Origin: Myxococcales bacterium
GTDB taxonomy: Bacteria > Myxococcota_C > UBA6777
Assembly (NCBI GenBank): GCA_020632975.1
Contig: JACKEL010000010.1
Span: 1-64,000, forward strand
Reading direction: 5' to 3'
DNA: 64,000 nt
Position 1 is the first letter of the stretch. Every line of letters begins with the position of its first letter. Under the pieces are notes generated by a model. That model did not search any database and was not told the origin of the DNA. It worked only from the letters and a program-made list of their open reading frames with translations. Of this stretch, positions 16,401 to 25,778 are shown one piece after another. Made by a program: the position numbers and the translations under genes.

Positions 16401-19400
16401 CATCTTGGATCGCAAGTACGCCAAAAAATACCCTGGCAACATGCTTCGACGACCTGGCCTCCTACTCAATCCTTGGGCTGTCCGCAAGACCAGCACGGAG
16501 ATCCAACTTGGCGCCACAGGCGAAGGCTTCGGTGGTTTTGGCAGAGGTGGCGGTGGCTGGGGCCATGGAGCAGGTCGCGGTGATCTGCGTGGTCGTGGCT
16601 ACGCTGGCATCTCTCCCAACCTCGACTTTTTGGCCCATCCCTCGGTCCTTTTGGCCAACTTGCGGCCCAACAAACAAGGGCAGATCGTGATCCCCCGCAG
16701 CAAGCTCAAACACCACCATTTGTTGCGTGTGCTTGTCTTTGACGGAAACCAAGGGCTCCAACGTATGTTGTCTTTGCCCGAAGCTGCGACCAAATACCGC
16801 GACTTGCGCTTGATCGTGAGCTTGCCTGCCAAAGCACATTACACCCAACAAAAACAAGTGGCAGCCGTCCAAAAAGGCGGTAAGTTCAAGCTTGCGGACA
16901 TCACTTCGTCAGAGATGGAACGCCTCGATAGCCTTGAGCGCGTCTTCCTTTTGCTTCAGACTTTGTGTAGCGATGCGTTGCTCAAAGACTTCGCTGGTTT
17001 GATGGGTTGGCCCAAGATGAATGAGAAGCAAAAGCTCGCATTCTACGGCAAACACGCATCCCACGAACTCAACTTCTTCTTGTATCGACACGACAACGCT
17101 TTCTTTAACAAAGTGATCAAGCCCTATATCGCGAACAAATACGAAAAGACCTTCCTTGATCGCTGGCTGCTTGGCCAAGATGTCACTAGCTACATCAAGC
17201 CTTGGGCCTACGCACAACTCAACGTCTTTGAGCGCATCCTGCTCGCACAAAACATCAAAGGCGAACTCCCCCTCACAGCACAACACCTCGCTGACAAACT
17301 CGCACTGCGCCCGATGGACCCACAGACTTGGAGCCGTTTGTTCGATGCGGTCCTGCGTCTGCGCGCACTCGATCAGTCCGATGACACGGGGCTTCGCGAT
17401 GCAAAAGACAAACTGTTAGAGGATGGCAAACGACTAGCCCTCAAAGAGTCGTCGATCCGACCCCTAGAAGATGCTCCCTCCCCTTCAGCAGCTCCCGCTC
17501 CTCCCGCAGCAAAGTCTTACGATGGCTTATTTGCACGAAGACGACGTCCCTCACGAGGCCGCCGCTACTTCAAATTACGTGCAAAGCGCAAGAAAAATGG
17601 CCATGCAGAAGAAAAGAAAGCAGAAAAAGACGAGGATAGCCGTGACTTTGAACGCCGCGCGCAAAGCCGAAGCTTCTTCCGCCAAAAAGAAAAGACCCAA
17701 GAGTGGGCCGAAAACAACTACTACAAACGTACTTTGGCAGCACAAAATGCTTCGCTGATCCAAGGCAACCGTTTCTGGTTGGATCTTGCACGCCATAGCC
17801 AAGGTCCCTTCTTGTCCCGCCATATCGTCGAAGCCACCAACAACGCCACAGAAGTCCTCTTGGCGCTCGCTTTCCTCGATCTCCCTTGGAAAGCTGGCAA
17901 ACCCAAGATCGCCTACCAAGGCACTTCTTTGACCCTCACTGCCGCAGAAGCCATGTTGATCTTCCACAAGCAACTCCGCGCAGTGCAGGCCCCCAAAAAC
18001 AAAAGCCCCTTGTTGGTAAGCCAAGGCTACTTCGATGCAGCCCGTCGTTACCGCTATGTTGGTGGACAACGTGTTGAGCGCTATGTCACCGAAGAGTTCC
18101 TGCCTCAAAAGATCTACGGAACACAGGTGATCATCACCAACCCCACCGCGGCACGCATGAAACTCGAAGTCCTCTTGCAGATCCCCCAAGGCGCGATGGC
18201 TGTAAGCAATGGTCGTGTCACACACACCAAGCTCATCAACATCGGCGCTTACCAAACGCGTCGCATGGCCTACTACTTCTACTTCCCCGCCAAAGGGCGC
18301 TTTGCTCACTTCCCCGTTCACGTTTCGAGCAATGGAAAGTTGATGTCCTTTGCAGCACCAGGCTCGCTCAAAGTCGTCGAAAAACTCTCCAAGCTTGACG
18401 GCGAAAGCTGGGAGTACATCTCCCAAGAAGCCCCTGCCAAGGCTGTGTTGGCTTACATAGCTCGTGAAAACCTCGCACGCGTCAACCTCACGGACCTCGC
18501 TTGGCGCATGAAAGACAAGTCGTTCTTTGCTCAAGCCATCGCAGCATTGAGCAAGCGACACTACTACGACAACACGCTGTGGTCCTACAGCATCCGTCAC
18601 AATGACAAGTCTACCCTTTCAGAATACCTCAAACACCAAGACGGCTTGTTGTCTTCTTCTGGGATGTTCTTGCGCTCTGCTTTGCTCGATATCGATCCCA
18701 CAGAACGCAAACTCTACGAACACCTTGAATACCGTCCGTTGGTCAACGCACGCGCCCATGCCTTCGGCAAAAAGCGCAAGATCCTCAACAACCGCTTCCG
18801 CCAACAGTACAACACCCTGCTTCGCTTGTTGACCTACAAACCCAGCCTGGATGCGCATGATCACATCGCACTCAGCTACTACCTCTTGCTTCAAGATCGC
18901 ATCGAAGAAGCCATCCAACGTTTTGCTTTGGTCCAACCTCAGCAACTCGCTTCCAAGCTCCAATACGACTACTTCCACGCTTATTTGAGCTTCTTCTCAG
19001 CCTCGACCAAGACCGCTCGCACCGTCGCGACCAAATACAAAGATCATCCTGTACCGCGATGGCGTAAGCGTTTCCGCGAGGTCCTTGCTCAACTCGATGA
19101 GATCGAAGGCAAAACTGCAGCGACCACCAACACCCCCAAGACCGTCCAAAAAGACCGAAGCCCCAGCCTTGCGATGAAACTCGAAGGTCGCAAACTCGCC
19201 CTGCGCTTTGCAAACCTCGACAAGTTGCAGATCCGCTACTACCCAATGGATGTGGAACTACTCTTCTCACGTAGCCCCTTCCTTCGACAACTTTCGGGAC
19301 GCTTCACTGTTGTAAAACCCGCAGCAACCGAGCAACGCGCTCTCACTGTCGGCCAACGCGTGCTGATGTTGGAACTCCCCCAAAAGTTCCGCAACAGCAA

Positions 19401-19734
19401 CGTGATGATCGAAGTGGCTTCTCGTGGTCTGAGCCGCACAGTGGTGTCTTACGCCAATGCGCTTGATGTCCAGATCTTCGAGCAAGAAGGACACCTCCAA
19501 GTCACCCACGAGATCGCACAGAAACCCCTCGCTCGCGTGTACGTCAAAGTGTACGCTCGCCTCAAAGGTGGCAAAACCCAGTTCTATAAAGACGGATACA
19601 CGGACCTTCGTGGCCGTTTTGACTATGCGTCCCTCAGTACAGACACCCTCGATCGCGTCGAACGCTTCTCGGTCTTGATCCTCTCCGAAAAAGATGGCGC
19701 AAGCGTCCGCGAGATCGCTCCTCCCCGCCAATAA
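13447..19734 (+). CDS. Very large secreted protein, tentatively alpha-2-macroglobulin-like
   Basis: A 2,095-residue protein with a clear signal peptide (MKRSYAIIWLGLSALFFG...AQAQ, cleavage near residue 25). Start ATG 13447 has AAGGAGG 5 nt upstream. Residues about 410-860 look like successive beta-sandwich MG/Ig-like domains (for example FTILDEQGKPAPSPSIWMDG and LKVGFTLDRESLLAGKKA, which resemble macroglobulin MG2/MG3 strands). A Gly/Arg-rich loop (GGFGRGGGGWGHGAGRG) lies near residues 1025-1045, and a Lys/Arg/Glu-rich linker near 1355-1420. Residues about 1430-1750 contain helical stretches and more beta domains. I found no CxEQ thioester, so if it belongs to the macroglobulin group it is a thioester-less type. 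Bacterial relatives are periplasmic protease traps; that role here is inference and family membership is uncertain. Confidence 0.6.
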   Translation: MKRSYAIIWLGLSALFFGVMPQAQAQELGFLERFATAPDRKIPLKQLIPGTRDAYYYTSLHLQHQGKLQEVDALLVRWRKRFPYDSRKVEIEHRQALLRYATQPQKALKYLRRHLGVSFYHRRRVRGEKPKLPTTLDANKLSRETLYQKAMQRYNPLSQFSGDALEWLLQMPISHSLQSEVISRLERPDVPGLPAMIVRDIKDNESISFGSRTIHSKLLLEQLQACLKLMPSLRNDGSFVRVYLERLQPAAGVDLENDLSAREAHFKRLWAFVSKLGSVHRSLKVHILYHWLALDEQRGMYSRSRFMRYLRYPRQVFYTPRSFRKRYNYASRASLSEDFSSISGRRTIGSDWALVQRYLRHFFLADKSYKSFSSLVNKSYLKRLFAETKLLAGIGSAEKWVAMIPASRYQNLRERVELTFARTNPNYFGIAQDVKLDLFIKNVKKLIVKVYRINAESYYRQHKREVTTALNLDGLVANSEKIYTYDHAPIRRVRHTFNFPHLKARGVYIIDFIGNGKSSRALVRKGKLFFLERLSIAGHIFTILDEQGKPAPSPSIWMDGREFTADKHGKITIPYTNKRGKSKVLLVSGDFVSLASFSHRSESYKLKVGFTLDRESLLAGKKATLLMRPSLSIHGQRAPLKLLKEVTLEITSTDRFGVSSSRKVEDLKLKEGREFVYTFRTPEQLSSLLFKLTAKVTNVSQGKDNSLQETHTVYVNGIDKSSQLHAMHLIHAGNQYAVALLDRTGRAIPDHVIRLTMKHRMFSSSITERLRTDNKGRVNLGELKEIETLSVHSRGASRRRWTLKKDTTSLPQTIHARAGETISIPVNPGVSLSREHISFIETVHGANLHDHFEKLRLEKGFLVMEDLKDGEYKLHLKDTDQTIYITLAKGTLREGYLVSEQRFLQHNYIQPVQVTAQTDAKNLTLQLSNVGPNTRLHLFATHFWPDFNNFVQLYQARPDGVRSMTLAQPKSDYATGRNIGDEYRYILDRKYAKKYPGNMLRRPGLLLNPWAVRKTSTEIQLGATGEGFGGFGRGGGGWGHGAGRGDLRGRGYAGISPNLDFLAHPSVLLANLRPNKQGQIVIPRSKLKHHHLLRVLVFDGNQGLQRMLSLPEAATKYRDLRLIVSLPAKAHYTQQKQVAAVQKGGKFKLADITSSEMERLDSLERVFLLLQTLCSDALLKDFAGLMGWPKMNEKQKLAFYGKHASHELNFFLYRHDNAFFNKVIKPYIANKYEKTFLDRWLLGQDVTSYIKPWAYAQLNVFERILLAQNIKGELPLTAQHLADKLALRPMDPQTWSRLFDAVLRLRALDQSDDTGLRDAKDKLLEDGKRLALKESSIRPLEDAPSPSAAPAPPAAKSYDGLFARRRRPSRGRRYFKLRAKRKKNGHAEEKKAEKDEDSRDFERRAQSRSFFRQKEKTQEWAENNYYKRTLAAQNASLIQGNRFWLDLARHSQGPFLSRHIVEATNNATEVLLALAFLDLPWKAGKPKIAYQGTSLTLTAAEAMLIFHKQLRAVQAPKNKSPLLVSQGYFDAARRYRYVGGQRVERYVTEEFLPQKIYGTQVIITNPTAARMKLEVLLQIPQGAMAVSNGRVTHTKLINIGAYQTRRMAYYFYFPAKGRFAHFPVHVSSNGKLMSFAAPGSLKVVEKLSKLDGESWEYISQEAPAKAVLAYIARENLARVNLTDLAWRMKDKSFFAQAIAALSKRHYYDNTLWSYSIRHNDKSTLSEYLKHQDGLLSSSGMFLRSALLDIDPTERKLYEHLEYRPLVNARAHAFGKKRKILNNRFRQQYNTLLRLLTYKPSLDAHDHIALSYYLLLQDRIEEAIQRFALVQPQQLASKLQYDYFHAYLSFFSASTKTARTVATKYKDHPVPRWRKRFREVLAQLDEIEGKTAATTNTPKTVQKDRSPSLAMKLEGRKLALRFANLDKLQIRYYPMDVELLFSRSPFLRQLSGRFTVVKPAATEQRALTVGQRVLMLELPQKFRNSNVMIEVASRGLSRTVVSYANALDVQIFEQEGHLQVTHEIAQKPLARVYVKVYARLKGGKTQFYKDGYTDLRGRFDYASLSTDTLDRVERFSVLILSEKDGASVREIAPPRQ

Positions 19735-19845
19735 GCCCCACAAGCCCCGCCTCCCTCTTTGCCCGCTGACTCTCCTATCACAACCCTTCCCCGAAAAGCC
19801 CCAAGCAACCTTTGTTTTGGGCCCACCTTCCTTGCACGTGATATC

Positions 19846-21837
19846 TCAACGAGAAAAATGCTGACTCCAGCGTTCCATAAACTCTTGTACGCGAGGATGG
19901 ATCTCATTGGGCTTCCACAAAAAGGCCGCTTGCGCCAAGCCAAGTCCCAATGACAAAGCAATCCACTCAAACACCCAAGACGGCCAAAAGCCCGCCCCCA
20001 AAAAGCACAAGCATCCAACCAAAAAGCTCCACAACAAAGCGAGTTCAGTAAGCAGCGCCAACATCCCAAAGACCGAGCTTTGGAGGAGGATATGCACAGT
20101 CAAGACTTGTTCCAAAGGGATCTTGTGCCACCACACATACAAAAGCCACGACCATGTCATCAAGTTCATCATGCCGATCGACACCAAAACACGCCGATTG
20201 ATGGCATTTTTCATCATGGTCTCTCGCGCCCAGATCCCAAAAGCAATGAAAAAGATCGTCTCCCCGATCGACTGTTTCACATAGATGGAAAAGCTGTACG
20301 TAAAGTACGAACACAACTTCCCAAAAGACAAAAAGTAAGGGATCAAAAACAGCATCATCAAGGTCACAGAAAAACGCCGTGTCCTCCGCCCGATGGTGCG
20401 ATCCATATCCATCTCAAGTCGCTGACGTCGTTTTTGTTCGAGCGACTTACGAGCACGCAGATCCTCTAGCGCCAGACGCAGTTCCTCAGGCGGCGAGTCG
20501 ATCTCCTGAAACATCCGCTCGGCAGATTCGAGATATTCGTCAGCGATCATCACCTTGCAAGTCAACACCAAACACTGACGCAGACCTGCTTGTGCGGCCT
20601 GATTTTCCGACCACAACAACAAAGCCTGATGAAAGCCCACACGCAACTCGCCCAAACGATAGAAAAGATCGCGTAAGTCGGTCTGCCCCGCATCTTGTCC
20701 CACACTTGCCTGCAACTCTTCGAGTTCATGCTGTGAGCGCTCTGTAAGTTCGATCGAGTCTCGTTGTAAGAGAAAGTCTGAGATCGCACGACGAAACGCT
20801 TCCGCACTCTCGAAACGTTCCTTGGGATCTGCGTACATCGCTTTGCGACAAAGCACGACAAGCGCTTCAGGCACATGTTCGGGGTAGGTTTGCGGCGAAG
20901 AAAGCAAAGCATCCGCCAAGACCGCCAACAAGCTCGTCCCTGAGTGTGGGGGACCTCCTGTAAGGATCTCATGCAGCAAAGCCCCCAAGAGGTACACATC
21001 CGTCCGCACCCCAATGTGGGACGACACCACCGCAGCCATCTCAGGCGCCATGTAAGCGGGCGTTCCTTCAAGCTTTACTACATCCACAGCTGTAGGCAGC
21101 GGCAACGAAGCATGCGGCTCCAACGCCAACGCGATGCCCCAGTCCACCACGTAAACCTCGCCATATTCGCCAACCATCACATTGGAAGGCTTGAGGTCTC
21201 TGTGCATGATGCCCTTGTTATGGGCAAAGTGGACCGCACGACAAACCTGCATCAAGACATCCAAGTTCCACAACAGCGAAGAACGCCCATCCTGTTTGCG
21301 CAAGGGATGTTCAGCATCAAACATCACGTCTTGCCATGGCACCCCACTGATCCGCTTCATCACAAAGACCGGCTTTTCCGCAGGATCACGCCCCAACGTA
21401 TAGACCGGCACGATGTTGGGATGCTCCAACATCCCCGTCACCCAAGCCTCACGCAGCAAAGACAGGGTCTCAGAACGTCCTTTTTTCTCTTTACGCAATC
21501 GCTTGATCGCAACCTGCCGATGCAAGGGGACTTGCAGCGCCATCTGGACGATACCCATCCCCCCTTCGCCCAAGGTATCCCCCACCACAAGGTCCGCATC
21601 GCTTGGTTTGAGTGGAACATCTTCTTCGTCTTCGGACAAAGACAAAGCTGGAAGCGCTTCAACCCAGTGCATATCCGTCGAGATCGGCGGGGAAAACAAC
21701 GTCCCCTTTTCGTTTGCATGGACACCGTCGAGCGTGACTCCCAAGCCCTGCCAACGTTCTTCCAAGGTTTGCATCGCCTCTGCGGTCCCCAACGTCGTCA
21801 GCACCGACATATCCGCCAAAGAAGACACCTTCTCCAA
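19846..21837 (-). CDS. Membrane Ser/Thr protein kinase, N-terminal kinase and C-terminal TM module
   Basis: A 663-residue protein. The Hanks-type kinase domain spans about residues 84-355: GEGGMG loop (90-95), VAIKRL lysine (112), HRDLKPSN (212-219), DWG in place of DFG (232-234), GTPAYMAPE (258-266). A charged helical segment (about 365-485) links to a C-terminal block of about six hydrophobic helices (residues ~490-640), an uncommon order because most bacterial receptor kinases have a single TM and an external sensor. Start: TTG at 21837 with GGAGG 6 nt upstream. The first 80 residues are unstructured-looking and acidic. It follows the GGDEF-EAL gene after 32 nt, so phosphorylation and c-di-GMP signalling are genetically linked. 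The sensed input is unknown. Confidence 0.93.
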   Translation of the reverse strand: MEKVSSLADMSVLTTLGTAEAMQTLEERWQGLGVTLDGVHANEKGTLFSPPISTDMHWVEALPALSLSEDEEDVPLKPSDADLVVGDTLGEGGMGIVQMALQVPLHRQVAIKRLRKEKKGRSETLSLLREAWVTGMLEHPNIVPVYTLGRDPAEKPVFVMKRISGVPWQDVMFDAEHPLRKQDGRSSLLWNLDVLMQVCRAVHFAHNKGIMHRDLKPSNVMVGEYGEVYVVDWGIALALEPHASLPLPTAVDVVKLEGTPAYMAPEMAAVVSSHIGVRTDVYLLGALLHEILTGGPPHSGTSLLAVLADALLSSPQTYPEHVPEALVVLCRKAMYADPKERFESAEAFRRAISDFLLQRDSIELTERSQHELEELQASVGQDAGQTDLRDLFYRLGELRVGFHQALLLWSENQAAQAGLRQCLVLTCKVMIADEYLESAERMFQEIDSPPEELRLALEDLRARKSLEQKRRQRLEMDMDRTIGRRTRRFSVTLMMLFLIPYFLSFGKLCSYFTYSFSIYVKQSIGETIFFIAFGIWARETMMKNAINRRVLVSIGMMNLMTWSWLLYVWWHKIPLEQVLTVHILLQSSVFGMLALLTELALLWSFLVGCLCFLGAGFWPSWVFEWIALSLGLGLAQAAFLWKPNEIHPRVQEFMERWSQHFSR

Positions 21838-21869
21838 GGACGACCTCCAATCTTCAGATGCCTAAAGCA

Positions 21870-24197
21870 TCACTGCAGCTCCAAGATAGGCGCTTGCCAC
21901 AAGCTGCTTTTGTCGAACAACAACTCCACCTCATACGAGGACAAAGGTGCACCAAAAAAGAAACCTTGCCCTGTATCACACTGAAGTTGAAACAAAAATC
22001 GCGCTTGTTCTTCGTACTCGATCCCCTCGGCGATCACGGACAGCCCCAAACTGCGGGAGATCTCGATGATGGCCTTGATGATCGCGACGTCTTGGGGTGC
22101 TTGAAGTGGTGTTCGGCCCAGATCTTTCACAAAAGAACGATCGATCTTGAGATGGTCAACAGGCAAGCGTTTGAGATAATTCAAGGAAGAATAGGCCGTC
22201 CCAAAGTCATCGATCGACAGCGCAATACCCGAGTCTTTCAATTGTTTTAGAGTGAGAGCTGTCTCATCGATGTTCAACATCGCCGCAGACTCCGTGATCT
22301 CCAACTCCAAAGCTTGGCCATCCACGCCATACTGCTTCATCGTCTCGTTGATCCGCCCCACCAAACCAACATCTTGAAGCTGTCGCGCAGACAAGTTCAC
22401 AGCCACACGCATCTGGTAACCAGCCAAAGACCAATGCTTCAACTGTTCACAAGCCAGTTCAAAGATCTGATCGCCCAAAGCATGGATCAGGCCCGTCTCT
22501 TCGGCCAAAGGGATAAAGATGTTGGGAGCAAGGATGCCTTTTGTGGGGTGCTGCCAACGCACCAACGCTTCCAAACTGTGAAGTCGTCCCGTCTTGAGAT
22601 CCACACGTGGCTGATAATGCAGGATAAACTCGCGACGTTCGATGGCTTGTTGCAACTCGACTTCCATCAAGATCCGCGCATTCAGTTGGCGGCGGATTTC
22701 GCTCGAAAAGAACTGGTATCCGCGCTGATGCTTCTTCGCTTCCAACATCGCTTGGTCGATATACAACAACAACTGTTCAGGACGGCGCCCATCATCGGGC
22801 GACAGGGCGATCCCGATGCTCGCTGTAATACGCACATGGTTGTTTTGCAAAGCAAAGGGTTCGCTCAACCCCGCCAAGATCCGTTGCACCAAGGCCGTGA
22901 TCTCTTCGCGTTGCCATGTCCCTTGCAGCATCAAAACAAACTCATCTCCGCTTAGACGAGAAAGCATGGCACCGTCGCCCGCCATACTCCGCAAACGACG
23001 CGCCACTTCCTGCAACAAGATATCCCCACAACGCGGACCATACGTCTCATTGATGGCCTTGAAGCGATCAAGATCCACCAACAACAGCGCCAAACACTCG
23101 CCTTCTGCTTGAGCATGATCCAACGCCTCGCCAAGATGATGCAGAAACGTCTGACGGTTGGGCAACGACGTCAATACATCGTGACGCGACAGGTATTCCG
23201 CACGCGTTTCCTGTTGTTTGCGTCGCGTCACATCACGCGTATTGACCAGCATCCCTCGAATCTTGGGATCCGCAAACAGGTTCTCCGCGACGCACTCCAT
23301 CTCCACCCAATGACCTTTGCAGTGTCGAAAACGCGCTTCCTCTACAGCCACATGGCCAGGACGCGCCAACAACGCACGATACACCGCACGAATCCTTTCG
23401 CGATCGTCAGGATGGAGCTCATCGAGCATATTGTGGTGAATCCGACTCTCCACAGGGTAACCCAAGATCTTGCTGACCGCCGGACTCTCGTAGAGAACGC
23501 CGCCCTCTTCATCCAAGATGCTCACAAGATCCGAAGAGTACTGTAACAACGTACGGTACTGATGCTCACGAACGCCGATCATCTCCTGCAAGCGAAAAGA
23601 CAAGCGTGAGATAAAAAAGAACAACAACAACAAAGGTGTGAAGCCCAACAACATCGACACACCAAGCATCTGGTAAGTCACGGGGCCCAACACTGCGTTG
23701 CGCGAGATCACCACAGCCATCCCTACACAGATCGCAAGAAAGACAAGACTGTTGCGCAACGCTCGCTTGTGTTGTGAAGAAAGAAAAAATAACCCAAAGA
23801 CCGATGGGATCGCTGTCATCGTTGACAAGACGGAAAGGATCGAACGCGGAGCGTGTCGATTTCCCTCCCATATCATCCCTCCCCAGCTCAGCCCCAACAC
23901 AACACCAAAGACATAGGGCATCGCACCCATCAATTTATCGCGCAGTGGGCCCGAAAAAACGATCACACAAGACATGTAACCCATCGCAAAGATCGTAAAC
24001 AAGCTTTGCCACCAAGCCCCACCGCCATACTGCCAGCGCGTCCACTCACCCACAAACAAAAAGCACAAGATGAGCCATGCCAGCTTACTGAAAAACTGAC
24101 CGTACATCTTGGAACGTTCGCGTCTGTAACGCTCCACCAATGCGTCTCGTAATGTGTTCTCTTCGACTCGGGCTCGTCGCCTCGCCTCTTCGCTCAT
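21870..24197 (-). CDS. Membrane PAS-GGDEF-EAL protein (c-di-GMP turnover)
   Basis: Start ATG 24197 (775 residues), with AAGG 1-4 nt and AGGAG about 10 nt upstream. About seven hydrophobic helices span residues 38-205. A PAS domain with PAC tail follows (about 211-325; YRTLLQYSSDLVSILDEEG), then GGDEF (about 326-490) with the variant SGDEF at 406-410, then EAL (about 500-755) with SLEALVRW (532-539), the NLSARQL Mg site and DDFGTAYSSL with KIDRSF. SGDEF often retains cyclase activity; no RxxD inhibitory site is visible five residues upstream. The EAL residues look complete, so phosphodiesterase activity is likely. Directly upstream of, and probably cotranscribed with, the membrane Ser/Thr kinase. 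Confidence 0.95.
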   Translation of the reverse strand: MSEEARRRARVEENTLRDALVERYRRERSKMYGQFFSKLAWLILCFLFVGEWTRWQYGGGAWWQSLFTIFAMGYMSCVIVFSGPLRDKLMGAMPYVFGVVLGLSWGGMIWEGNRHAPRSILSVLSTMTAIPSVFGLFFLSSQHKRALRNSLVFLAICVGMAVVISRNAVLGPVTYQMLGVSMLLGFTPLLLLFFFISRLSFRLQEMIGVREHQYRTLLQYSSDLVSILDEEGGVLYESPAVSKILGYPVESRIHHNMLDELHPDDRERIRAVYRALLARPGHVAVEEARFRHCKGHWVEMECVAENLFADPKIRGMLVNTRDVTRRKQQETRAEYLSRHDVLTSLPNRQTFLHHLGEALDHAQAEGECLALLLVDLDRFKAINETYGPRCGDILLQEVARRLRSMAGDGAMLSRLSGDEFVLMLQGTWQREEITALVQRILAGLSEPFALQNNHVRITASIGIALSPDDGRRPEQLLLYIDQAMLEAKKHQRGYQFFSSEIRRQLNARILMEVELQQAIERREFILHYQPRVDLKTGRLHSLEALVRWQHPTKGILAPNIFIPLAEETGLIHALGDQIFELACEQLKHWSLAGYQMRVAVNLSARQLQDVGLVGRINETMKQYGVDGQALELEITESAAMLNIDETALTLKQLKDSGIALSIDDFGTAYSSLNYLKRLPVDHLKIDRSFVKDLGRTPLQAPQDVAIIKAIIEISRSLGLSVIAEGIEYEEQARFLFQLQCDTGQGFFFGAPLSSYEVELLFDKSSLWQAPILELQ

Positions 24198-24454
24198 CCT
24201 TGGTTGCTCCTGCTCGGCACGATACTGTTGACCATACCTTGTACGCGATCCATCGAACCCCCGCAACATCCGTTTTGCAAAAATTCAACAGAAGCACTTG
24301 CTTCTCACAAACATCAACACTACACTCGATAGATTCATACGTACACAAAAATACAGTACCTCCCACAAAGTAAAGTACGCGATCCAAGCGAACACTTTAC
24401 CGACCAAGGCACCCGATAAGCCGTCTGCATGGAAGACACCCACAAAAAGGAAAC

Positions 24455-25192
24455 ATGACCATGCCCACCACACGCCTCTTTTGTGTGTTGCTTTTCTTCT
24501 CTGTCCCACTCTTCCTTGTGGGGGCCTGTCTACCCTCTGTCCCTCCCACACAAACAGGACTCTTCTGCGCAAGCAACACGGACTGTCCCTCAGATACGCG
24601 TTGTATCCGCTCTGTTTGTCAACCTGATTCCGCCTACAAACCTTACTGTAGCGATGACATCGACGAAGGGATCCCTTGCATCCCCGCCCCAGAAGATCCC
24701 ATCCAACTCACGGACGGCCCAAGGCGCATGGGCGAAGACGACGATCTCGATGCAAGTCCCTCCGCCGAACCTCCCCCAGAAGTCGAATCCGCTGACAGCT
24801 ACTCCCTCGGCCGCGAACAAGGCGCAGAACCCAACTTCGACGTAGCTCCCCGTGAACCTGCGGTCGTCAGCCAAATGGATGAACGCAGACACGTCGAACG
24901 CCTCGTCGAGCCATCCTCCGAACCCGTGGTCCTCCCAGACAGCAGCAAAGACCCCAACGAAGTTTGCTCGAATGGTGCAACCCAGCCTTGTTACCCACCC
25001 CGCGTCGCGGGCTGTACTCTCCACAGCGGACGCTGCTTTGGTCGCTGTAAACTAGGCAAGCAAACCTGCAAACAAGGCCAGTGGAGCACCTGCGAAGGAG
25101 CCATCACACCCGAAAAAGAAAAGTGTGATGAGTTCGACTGGGACTGCGATGGCTCAGTTGGCACGGACGGACGCTTCTGCAATACCCCCTGA
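24455..25192 (+). CDS. Lipoprotein with Cys-rich ends and a MopE-type metal-binding motif
   Basis: A 245-residue secreted protein. LLFFSVPLFLVGACLPS is a good lipoprotein signal with Cys in FLVGAC. A short Cys cluster follows (FCASNTDCPSDTRCIRSVCQ), a feature shared with the larger Cys-rich lipoprotein at 9077. The middle (about residues 75-165) is acidic, Pro/Ser/Glu-rich and probably a flexible spacer. The C-terminus has CYPPRVAGC...CKQGQWSTC and EKCDEFDWDCDGSVGTDG, the DxDCDG signature of the MopE-like putative metal-binding repeat (PF11617 type). Two ATGs (24455 and 24461) are possible; AAAAAGG is 4 nt and 10 nt from them, and the second gives better spacing. The phosphoesterase gene begins 29 nt downstream. 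Confidence 0.88.
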   Translation: MTMPTTRLFCVLLFFSVPLFLVGACLPSVPPTQTGLFCASNTDCPSDTRCIRSVCQPDSAYKPYCSDDIDEGIPCIPAPEDPIQLTDGPRRMGEDDDLDASPSAEPPPEVESADSYSLGREQGAEPNFDVAPREPAVVSQMDERRHVERLVEPSSEPVVLPDSSKDPNEVCSNGATQPCYPPRVAGCTLHSGRCFGRCKLGKQTCKQGQWSTCEGAITPEKEKCDEFDWDCDGSVGTDGRFCNTP

Positions 25193-25221
25193 TCCCACAA
25201 CCCACAAACCTACCAGAGATC

Positions 25222-25770
25222 ATGACACGCATCGGACTCCTTTCTGATACCCACGGCTTTCTCGATCCCCAACTCCTCGACGCTTTTTCTTCCTGTGATG
25301 AGATCTGGCACGCAGGCGATATCGGCGACCTCTCCGTTTGCCAACAGCTCGCAGAAGTCAAGCCTTTGCGCGCTGTCTATGGAAACATCGATGGCAACGA
25401 CATCCGCGCCGCATACCCCAAAGACCTCCATTTTTCTTGTGGGGGACTCTCCGTTTGGATCACGCATATCGGTGGACACCCACAACGGTATGCCCCTGGT
25501 ATCCGCAAAAAACTCCTCCAAGACAAACCCGATTTGTTCGTCTGTGGTCACTCACACATCTTGCGCGTGATGCGCGATCCCAAACTCCCCCCTCTCTTCC
25601 ACCTCAACCCAGGCGCCGCAGGATACTTTGGACACCATATCGTCCGAACCGCGCTCAGATTCTCCTTGACCCAAGGACAGATCCGTGACATGGAAGCGCT
25701 CGAACTCTCACCCCGCTGGCCAAACAAAGACCACCACGGTGACATCCCTTCGGATTATTCGGAGGAATAG
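25222..25770 (+). CDS. YfcE/MJ0936-type metallophosphoesterase
   Basis: A 182-residue calcineurin-like phosphoesterase. Metal-binding motifs appear in order: GLLSDTHG (DxH), HAGDIGD (GDxxD region), YGNIDGND (GNxD) and VCGHSHI (GHxH), followed by LNPGAAGYF. This is the YfcE/MJ0936 pattern, whose members act on phosphodiesters in vitro with Mn2+; the physiological substrate is unsettled. The length fits the family (about 160-185 residues). Its stop is 8 nt before purB, so both are probably translated from one transcript. Confidence 0.93.
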   Translation: MTRIGLLSDTHGFLDPQLLDAFSSCDEIWHAGDIGDLSVCQQLAEVKPLRAVYGNIDGNDIRAAYPKDLHFSCGGLSVWITHIGGHPQRYAPGIRKKLLQDKPDLFVCGHSHILRVMRDPKLPPLFHLNPGAAGYFGHHIVRTALRFSLTQGQIRDMEALELSPRWPNKDHHGDIPSDYSEE

Positions 25771-25778
25771 GAGCTTCC

